Below are positions 1-5,159 of a stretch of DNA of 5,159 nucleotides, one piece after another. Positions within the stretch are counted from its first letter, which is position 1, and each line of letters starts with the position of its first letter. The translations under genes and the position numbers were made by a program. Source of the stretch: CAYZJV01 sp964482325 (GTDB lineage: Bacteria; Spirochaetota; Spirochaetia; Sphaerochaetales; Sphaerochaetaceae). The notes beneath the pieces were generated by a model. That model ran no database searches. It saw only the letters and a list, made by a program, of their open reading frames with translations, and was not told where the DNA came from. The DNA lies in NCBI GenBank assembly GCA_964482325.1, contig CAYZXD010000070.1:1-5159 (forward strand), read 5' to 3'.

Positions 1-645
1 GAACACCTCGTCCTTGCGCTCGCTGATGTAATACTGGTAGAGCCAACCGATCACCTCAACATCCTTGCAGGCTTCAGCGCTAAGGACCTTACGACACTCG
101 GCAAGCACTGAATTCACTGCGAGCAGTCCCGTAGGCATCAACAGCTCGGTGTAGTCGGTGATTCGCTCGAACAAGAACGGAAGCGCCTTGTACAGATGGT
201 TGCAGTAGGAGACGAGCAGCAAGCGATAAGCCTCACCCTGTGCATCCCGGCTTTGTAGCCTTCCAGACAACAGGTCTGCAATCTTCTGGCATGTTTGAGG
301 TGGTACCACCTCAGTATCGACGATACCCATCTTGGCGTCGGAGAGTATCGCCGGTTGGACCTGCCCCTCCGTTGGAGAGACGATGCCCGTTTGGTTATAA
401 TTATTCACATCCATGAAGCGCAGGGCGCAGAAGCGGTTGAACCAGGTGTAGGCGACCTCGTCGATCACCGCATCCTTGCCTTTGTCGGCGATCATCTTCT
501 CAAGATCGCGGATGGCGTTCGAATATTCACGCCGTTCCAGGCTGTCAGAGACGAGCACCAGCTTCAACCTAGCTCTTACCTGGTTCAACAAATCGGTACG
601 GGATTTCTGTGCAAATGTCTTTAGTGCTGCGTTGTCCATGCTCAT
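1..645 (-). CDS. pglX: PglX, BREX adenine-specific DNA methyltransferase (N-terminal 215 residues, continues past the left edge)
   Basis: PglX is the BREX N6-adenine methyltransferase. It modifies one strand of a short asymmetric site in host DNA, so the system can tell self from phage. I read this frame by hand: 215 codons from ATG at 645 down to position 1 with no stop, so the 3' end lies outside the window. The N terminus (MSMDNAALKTFAQKSRTDLL) is typical of the family. So are DEVAYTWFNRF...ALRFMDVN at residues 62-81, LVSYCNHLYKALPFLFER at about 144-161, and EVIGWLYQYYISERKDEVF at 197-215. Full-length family members are about 1,200 residues. The SAM-binding and NPPY catalytic motifs come later and cannot be seen, so activity and target site cannot be judged. 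The start is chosen because AGGAG lies 9 nt upstream; a second in-frame ATG at 639 is further away. It follows brxC by 40 nt, as expected in a BREX operon. Confidence 0.93.
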   Translation of the reverse strand, partial: MSMDNAALKTFAQKSRTDLLNQVRARLKLVLVSDSLERREYSNAIRDLEKMIADKGKDAVIDEVAYTWFNRFCALRFMDVNNYNQTGIVSPTEGQVQPAILSDAKMGIVDTEVVPPQTCQKIADLLSGRLQSRDAQGEAYRLLLVSYCNHLYKALPFLFERITDYTELLMPTGLLAVNSVLAECRKVLSAEACKDVEVIGWLYQYYISERKDEVF

Positions 646-685
646 GATCGATTACTCCTGATTCATTCTTTCCATTTCATTTCCA
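646..685 (-). other. brxC-pglX intergenic spacer (40 nt)
   Basis: This is the only real gap between genes in the window. Read on the minus strand it is purine-rich and A-rich, and it ends in the pglX ribosome-binding site. I see no hairpin, no T-run and no convincing -35/-10 pair. brxC and pglX are therefore probably on one transcript, with pglX translation initiated independently. Confidence 0.65.
655..659 (-). promoter_or_regulatory. Ribosome-binding site of pglX
   Basis: AGGAG on the minus strand, 9 nt before the ATG at 645 and 15 nt before the in-frame ATG at 639. The spacing favours the upstream ATG as the pglX start. Confidence 0.8.
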
Positions 686-3600
686 TCAGACCTGGATGTT
701 GTTGCCTTTCTCCAACTCAGCCAAGAAGGCGCTCCTAATCGCTTCCAGATACTCCTGAAGATCATCCGGGCTGTTGATCAGCGCCTTCCCGTAGGAAAGC
801 GGCACCTGGGTAACCGAAAGGGTAATCTTTGGTCTTGGCGGAATCTCGCTTATCCCTTCGCCAGGAGTACCTTCTGGGGGCGGTGCTAAAGGCGTAGTCC
901 AGTGTTGGATTTTCGAAACCAGGGTAGGATAGATTTTTTCCGCAAAATTCCTATAACGCTCCTTGATCATGGAGATTTGGTCATCTGCCTCAATCGTCAA
1001 TCTAAAATCAGAGAATTCCCTTTCCACTTCAGCCATACGATCATGAGTCAGCTGTCCATATCGTTCCATGCCAAGGATCTTGACCTTCATCTGTTCCAAA
1101 AGTTTCTGGCTCTCTTCTTTCGTAGCTTTCAGCTTCCGTTCGAGCTTTCCCTTAAGGATATCGGTCAGCTCCCAAGCCTCTGCCATGCGGGTCCCCCGGA
1201 AACAAGTGGAATCATCCAACAGTTCCTCAAGCTTTGAACCTTCGTCGGTATCCAGAAATTGAAGATTGTATTGCTGGGAATTTAAAAGCTTGCGGGCTTC
1301 ATCATAAATATTTCTCTGCTGACCGTGCATGAAGGCGATGATGGGATCGACCACATCCTCGGTCGCATCAGGCAATGCCTCGGCGAAGGTGTCGATGTGG
1401 TCGTAATACCAATCATATGATTTGCCCTTAATCCTCTTCAAAAGCTCCACCACGGGCAACAGTTGGCTTAGGAATGGATACCTATCGATGCGGGCGGTGT
1501 ATCCCTCCAATTCGTTCAATCGTGCTTCCACGGCGGCCGCGAACTCGTTGCCCAGAGCCTTCGCATCGATTGATGCAGGGGGTTTGTGGAATGTGTCATT
1601 GTATGCAACCTTGAGCTTTTTGACTGCAGTCACCGGAGGCACTTTTGTTGGAACGATGATGATGTTGTTGTGATAGGAGGAGTTCCTGATGAACTTTTCC
1701 AGATTCGAATCCTCGAGATTTTTTCCGTCAAGGACGACCTCTACCTTTGACATGCCATACAAACGGGCTAGGAGACAGAGGATGGCGGCGAACGACCATC
1801 CATATGGCATCTTCTCAAAATGCCCGATTAGCGAATAGAGGGTCGTCTTCACCCCCTCGTTCCTATTGGATACCACGTAGTTAAGAATATCCTGTTCAGC
1901 TTCAGACATGGGGGTGAAGTCATCGTTGAAGTAGTCTTTCCCAGCTGCCAAATGCTTGGAGATATCCTTCTCCTCATATTTCGCTTCCCCCAGCATGGCT
2001 AGGTTTGGATAGACCTTCTGGATCAATTTTTGGAATCCGATAGCTATCCTACTCTTTGCATCCGAGACCTCGGTCTGTATGTCATCTCCCATGACGTACA
2101 TGTTCGCGCTTCCGAGCAATTCTTTGGCTCGGCGCTTGAGCCAATCGAAACGCTCCTGGTTCTGATGGCTCTTGTCGGTGAGGATAGCATTCTCTTCAGC
2201 GTTCCGGACACTCGAGGAATTCTGGCGGATGTAGGTGTCAGTCTGCAGGTACAGTCGATTTTCTTTTTGAAACAAATAGTCATCCGGTAGAGCTGCAATG
2301 AGATCGTTATGCTGGAGGCTGAGCACCCGCATCGCTTCCTTATCTTGTGAATTCGTCAAGACATGCACCCCAAGCTCGTGAACCTTGCCCTGGGCGGAAT
2401 AATCCAAGCGTCTGGTGAACGGAAAATCCTGGTCGTTGACCTCATAACGGATCTTCATCACATTCAGAACGCTGTTATAGAACAAATTCGATGTCTGCTC
2501 ATTGATTTTCTGGGGATCAATATCCGTATTCTTGATCTCGTTCTCGATGTCCCGTTCTTTGTTGGTCAGGTATTCGAATACCTCGTCACTGCGCTTGATG
2601 TACGTCTGCTCTTCCAGGATGCCGAGCGATTCCTCCACTTTTTTTCGCAAGGCTTGGGGATCGGTATCGAAATGCTCGATGAGCAGCACGGCAAGATTCC
2701 GTGGCGTGCTTTGGAATTCCCGCACATATTTCACCAGAAACAGTATTTTCAACACCCGCTTGGTGAACTCGTCATCCATCTGTTCTTCACACTGGTTGAT
2801 GGCCTGTACCACTTCGGACTTGATCACATCGCGGATGCCTTCGTACATGAGGTCGAATGTTGCCAATTTGCCCAACCCACCTCTTGCGATCTCCTTCACC
2901 ACGAACTGGAACACCTCGAGCATCGAACGCTCACCTACCGATTGGTACTGACCGGTGAAGGCGTCATGTTTGGACAAGTTCTGTATCGCCGACTGGAACA
3001 AGGTAAATTGGTAGGGTATGAATGGATACGAGCTGACGAAGTGCTCCCGGTCTTTGAAGTTCTTGTACTTCTTCGCCCCGTCGGGAAGATCGAACAGTGT
3101 CTTCAGGTTGGTCTGTTGTGCACCGTACATTGACTCCAAGATGTCTTTTCCCATGTCGTTCTTGGCCAACAGCCGCAGTCGGATCACTTCATCGACGTTT
3201 GCACTGGAGAGCTTGACCCGCACCTTGAAACGATCCTGGATTTTTGAGAGTTCATTGCCACCTTGCTGGGACAATCTTCCCACGATGGAGTCATAGTCCT
3301 CTTGCGCTGTCACGAACAACCACGCCCTCCCCTTACATCGTGTAGCGAGGCTCTCGGATATGGTCTGCAGATCCACCATGAGTCGTACGCTATTGGCAAT
3401 GTATTGTCCCACCTCATCGACGAAGAAGTTCAACCTGAACCCCTCCTCCTGCTTCTCGATGTAGTCGTTGACCATATCGGCGAAATCCTCGATGGACATC
3501 TGATAATGAGTACGATATTTCTCCAGGATTGCCTTCGACTCCTGCTCACTGGCTCCTGTAACCTTCGCATAGGCTTTCGAAATGTTCCCGGCCTGGATGA

Positions 3601-4186
3601 GCGGCAACTCCCGACCTCGTTCCCATGCTTTGTTGGCGATGGCCTCATACGCCTTTTTAAACGGGACCAGTATTCCGTCATTGTCTAGGTCTCGCTCAAA
3701 CTGGGCGATGTATCCCTGATTTCCGTAATACCCACACATCTCATTGAACACTTTGATGAAGGTGCCGAGCAAGGCATCCGAGTGATCCTTGTTCACGATG
3801 TTCGCTTTCTGCGCGATATTGAACAGGATGCTCTTTGAAGGGATCTTGCTCGCCTTTTCAACATTCGCCTGAAGTTCCACATCGTTTGCCAACTTGGGCA
3901 GAAACATATCCAAGGTATTGTACCCATCGATCTGCCGATTTTCGAGCAGGAGGGCAAGCATTTTCAACAGGTGGGATTTTCCGCTGCCGAAGAATCCGGA
4001 GATCCATACGCTGTTGACTACCGGGCTATGCAGATACTGGTCTACTAATCTGTCGAGTGCTCTTTGAACTTCCCTGGTAAGCACATACTCTTCGACTTCA
4101 TTGACCAAGCTCCGATTATCGTCAGCCTTGATCACACCATCTATATGCCTATCCACTGGCTTTAAGAAAATGTCCTGCAGTATCAT
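686..4186 (-). CDS. brxC: BrxC, BREX P-loop ATPase (about 1,166 aa, complete)
   Basis: BrxC is the giant ATPase of BREX, related to PglY of the Pgl system. It is a core component, needed for both methylation and defence in the type 1 systems studied. Residue numbers use the ATG at 4186. The opening MILQDIFLKPVDRHIDGVIKADD is family-like. The Walker A loop GFFGSGKSH spans 64-72, with Lys70. The Walker B strand is LNFFVDE with Asp257-Glu258. A sensor-like strand, WLFVTAQED, lies at 289-297. Later landmarks are YPFIPYQFTLFQ (about 387-398) and FEKMPYGWSFAAIL (about 790-803). A charged helical, probably coiled-coil stretch covers about 1004-1096. A proline-rich linker (about 1099-1119) precedes a short C-terminal tail. 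The length fits the family and the frame is unbroken. An in-frame ATG at 4198, directly abutting the brxB stop, would add four residues. I reject it because the GGAGG sits inside those codons, 5 nt before 4186. The protein is presumably cytoplasmic; no signal peptide or membrane segment is seen. Confidence 0.96.
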   Translation of the reverse strand: MILQDIFLKPVDRHIDGVIKADDNRSLVNEVEEYVLTREVQRALDRLVDQYLHSPVVNSVWISGFFGSGKSHLLKMLALLLENRQIDGYNTLDMFLPKLANDVELQANVEKASKIPSKSILFNIAQKANIVNKDHSDALLGTFIKVFNEMCGYYGNQGYIAQFERDLDNDGILVPFKKAYEAIANKAWERGRELPLIQAGNISKAYAKVTGASEQESKAILEKYRTHYQMSIEDFADMVNDYIEKQEEGFRLNFFVDEVGQYIANSVRLMVDLQTISESLATRCKGRAWLFVTAQEDYDSIVGRLSQQGGNELSKIQDRFKVRVKLSSANVDEVIRLRLLAKNDMGKDILESMYGAQQTNLKTLFDLPDGAKKYKNFKDREHFVSSYPFIPYQFTLFQSAIQNLSKHDAFTGQYQSVGERSMLEVFQFVVKEIARGGLGKLATFDLMYEGIRDVIKSEVVQAINQCEEQMDDEFTKRVLKILFLVKYVREFQSTPRNLAVLLIEHFDTDPQALRKKVEESLGILEEQTYIKRSDEVFEYLTNKERDIENEIKNTDIDPQKINEQTSNLFYNSVLNVMKIRYEVNDQDFPFTRRLDYSAQGKVHELGVHVLTNSQDKEAMRVLSLQHNDLIAALPDDYLFQKENRLYLQTDTYIRQNSSSVRNAEENAILTDKSHQNQERFDWLKRRAKELLGSANMYVMGDDIQTEVSDAKSRIAIGFQKLIQKVYPNLAMLGEAKYEEKDISKHLAAGKDYFNDDFTPMSEAEQDILNYVVSNRNEGVKTTLYSLIGHFEKMPYGWSFAAILCLLARLYGMSKVEVVLDGKNLEDSNLEKFIRNSSYHNNIIIVPTKVPPVTAVKKLKVAYNDTFHKPPASIDAKALGNEFAAAVEARLNELEGYTARIDRYPFLSQLLPVVELLKRIKGKSYDWYYDHIDTFAEALPDATEDVVDPIIAFMHGQQRNIYDEARKLLNSQQYNLQFLDTDEGSKLEELLDDSTCFRGTRMAEAWELTDILKGKLERKLKATKEESQKLLEQMKVKILGMERYGQLTHDRMAEVEREFSDFRLTIEADDQISMIKERYRNFAEKIYPTLVSKIQHWTTPLAPPPEGTPGEGISEIPPRPKITLSVTQVPLSYGKALINSPDDLQEYLEAIRSAFLAELEKGNNIQV

Positions 4187-4191
4187 GCGAG

Positions 4192-4196
4192 CCTCC
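4192..4196 (-). promoter_or_regulatory. Ribosome-binding site of brxC
   Basis: GGAGG on the minus strand, 5 nt before the ATG at 4186. It lies within the 12-nt gap after the brxB stop and overlaps the competing ATG at 4198, which itself has no purine-rich site upstream. It therefore decides the brxC start in favour of 4186. Confidence 0.8.
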
Positions 4197-4198
4197 AT

Positions 4199-4816
4199 CT
4201 ACGGTTCGTATCGATATATGTTGAATGCACGGTAATACTTGTCATCATGCAATCGTTCAAACAATTCCAAGGCTGCCCCCGCATGCAAGGTCTGCCTGTA
4301 CTTTCCTGGGAAGAAAAGAATCAAGGGCTTGTGGTTCAAATGCTTCTCAAGATTCTCCAACAGTGCATGGGTCCGTACGTACGGATAGACTTCCCCGACA
4401 CCATCAATGAACAGCAGTTCATAGGAGTTGCATTCCAATCGCTTGACAATTTCGGGCGCAAGATGAAATTCAGGAGCGAGCATCATTTGCAGCTGTTCGA
4501 GCAACACATCCTTGTCATGTGATGTTTCCTCTTCCACAAGGACCGACCATGCCCCTTCCTCCTGCCTAATGATATCCAAGCAGAGATCATATAGATCGAT
4601 CCGCTTTACCTGCACACCACGATGACTAAGTTGTATGGTGAGGTTTTCAATGAGTCTCACCATCTCCTCCTGCTCTTGAGGGTGGTACGGACAGATGAAG
4701 AACGGGACCTCACTGCCGATGTTTTGCATGGTCAAAAATCGTTTGCTGGAGAAAATCTTCAGTAATAGATCAAACCGTTCCGCAAAAGGCAGGTTCTCAA
4801 GTTCGTGGGGTGTCAT
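4199..4816 (-). CDS. brxB: BrxB, BREX core protein of the DUF1788 family (205 aa, complete)
   Basis: BrxB is a small conserved BREX protein with no settled biochemical activity. In the E. coli type 1 system it is required, with BrxC, PglX and PglZ, for host methylation. Numbered from the ATG at 4816, the family landmarks are an early F-x-E-R-F-D-L-L helix (11-18), IGSEVPFFICPYHPQEQEEM at 33-52, FIDGVGEVYPYVRTH at 136-150 followed by ALLENLEKHL, PLILFFPGKY at 164-173, and the C-terminal DDKYYRAFNIY at 191-201. The length of about 200 residues is normal for the family. The start at 4816 is preferred over an upstream in-frame TTG at 4852. The ATG forms an ATGA overlap with the brxA stop, has GGGAG 6 nt upstream, and gives a family-like N terminus. 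The TTG would add 12 residues and overlap brxA by 40 nt. No signal peptide or membrane segment is seen. Translation is probably coupled to brxA. Confidence 0.94.
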   Translation of the reverse strand: MTPHELENLPFAERFDLLLKIFSSKRFLTMQNIGSEVPFFICPYHPQEQEEMVRLIENLTIQLSHRGVQVKRIDLYDLCLDIIRQEEGAWSVLVEEETSHDKDVLLEQLQMMLAPEFHLAPEIVKRLECNSYELLFIDGVGEVYPYVRTHALLENLEKHLNHKPLILFFPGKYRQTLHAGAALELFERLHDDKYYRAFNIYRYEP

Positions 4817-5159
4817 ACGCGTCTCCCATTCGTATCGGTAGTGGTAAACCAAAGCTGTTCATAGGTGTCGCCAGATTGGAGCAAGCTTTGGATTGGTGGG
4901 CTGAGTATCACAGAGTTGATCCTGTTGTCTTTGGAGATAATTCCGACCTCCCTCATCATCTTGAACAGCACGGCCCTAAGCTTTTCCCTTGTCGAATCGC
5001 TGATCTTCTCTATTTCATGATGGGTCACCGCCTTCTGCATCCAGAACAGGTTGAATTCTTCTGTTCCCACCGTGTCCTTGAGGCTTATGTATCGGTCATG
5101 GACCACCTCCACCATAAAATCGGCGATGAATCGGTGCCTGCGACAGATGGCAAGCCACA
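4813..5159 (-). CDS. brxA: BrxA, BREX accessory protein of the DUF1819 family (C-terminal part, 5' end beyond the right edge)
   Basis: BrxA is a small, mostly helical BREX protein. Characterised homologues bind DNA, and their fold was first compared with NusB-like antiterminators. About 114 codons plus the TGA stop (4815-4813) are visible. The ATG at 5115 is internal: the same frame stays open upstream to the edge and encodes family-like sequence (WLAICRRHRFIADF, then MVEVVHDRYISL). Other family-like stretches are EEFNLFWMQKAVTHHEIEKI and STREKLRAVLFKMMREVGII, followed by NSVILSPPIQSLL near the C terminus. The usual length is about 200 residues, so roughly the first 80-90 are missing here. 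It is the first gene in type 1 operons, so the promoter should lie to the right of the window. The stop codon overlaps the brxB start. I am confident of the family, given the neighbours; individual function varies between systems. Confidence 0.88.
   Translation of the reverse strand, partial: WLAICRRHRFIADFMVEVVHDRYISLKDTVGTEEFNLFWMQKAVTHHEIEKISDSTREKLRAVLFKMMREVGIISKDNRINSVILSPPIQSLLQSGDTYEQLWFTTTDTNGRRV
4823..4827 (-). promoter_or_regulatory. Ribosome-binding site of brxB
   Basis: GGGAG on the minus strand inside the last codons of brxA, 6 nt before the ATG at 4816. With the ATGA stop-start overlap it fixes the brxB start and suggests ribosomes finishing brxA reinitiate on brxB. Confidence 0.72.

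Noticed and set aside
295..624. A 109-codon plus-strand frame near the left edge
   Set aside because: It is antisense to the recognisable N terminus of pglX. The minus frame here carries family motifs and a good ribosome-binding site, while the plus frame does not.
646..685. Possible terminator or promoter between brxC and pglX
   Set aside because: No stem-loop with a T-run and no spaced -35/-10 pair can be read in the 40 nt; only a ribosome-binding site is evident.
2363..3133. A 256-codon open frame on the plus strand opposite brxC
   Set aside because: It lies wholly inside the well-supported brxC gene on the other strand, has no family-like motifs and no clear ribosome-binding site. Long antisense frames are common opposite genes of this composition.
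3263..3688. A 141-codon plus-strand frame
   Set aside because: It is antisense to the BrxC segment carrying the Walker B motif, and has no independent support.
4372..4385. A perfect 14-bp palindrome, TCCGTACGTACGGA, inside brxB
   Set aside because: It encodes the family-conserved Tyr-Pro-Tyr-Val-Arg-Thr stretch, has no spacer loop and sits mid-gene, so coding constraint plus chance explains it. It could be a protein-binding or restriction site, but nothing else supports that.
5113..5115. ATG at 5115 as the true start of a 100-residue gene
   Set aside because: The same frame remains open to the window edge and encodes BrxA-family sequence upstream (CRRHRFIADF), so this Met is internal to a longer brxA.

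Overview
This window is almost entirely coding, and every gene lies on the minus strand. From right to left, which is the direction of transcription, it holds the 3' part of brxA, a complete brxB, a complete brxC and the first 215 codons of pglX. That is the conserved head of a BREX (bacteriophage exclusion) defence operon. BREX protects a bacterium by methylating its own DNA on an adenine through PglX and blocking replication of unmethylated phage DNA. It is a described system, so I do not claim a new one. The parts that would decide its subtype and any novelty (the rest of pglX, pglZ and the effector or helicase gene) lie beyond the left edge.

Layout: brxA runs in from the right edge and stops at 4813. 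brxB starts inside the brxA stop codon through an ATGA overlap and ends at 4199. brxC begins 12 nt after brxB, from an ATG preceded by GGAGG, and ends at 686. After 40 nt carrying an AGGAG ribosome-binding site, pglX starts at 645 and stays open to position 1. No promoter, terminator, RNA gene, CRISPR array or mobile element is visible. The genes look translationally coupled and probably share one transcript that starts right of the window and ends left of it.

How the genes work together: PglX is the methyltransferase that marks self DNA. BrxC is a very large P-loop ATPase. BrxB is a small core protein. BrxA is a small DNA-binding accessory protein. Studies of type 1 BREX in Escherichia coli indicate that methylation needs BrxB, BrxC, PglX and PglZ together, not PglX alone. 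The order brxA-brxB-brxC-pglX fits type 1 best but is also shared with types 5 and 6.

Organism: a bacterium with strong Shine-Dalgarno sites, mixed codon use and roughly balanced base composition by eye. BREX clusters are widely transferred between lineages, so I do not name a genus.
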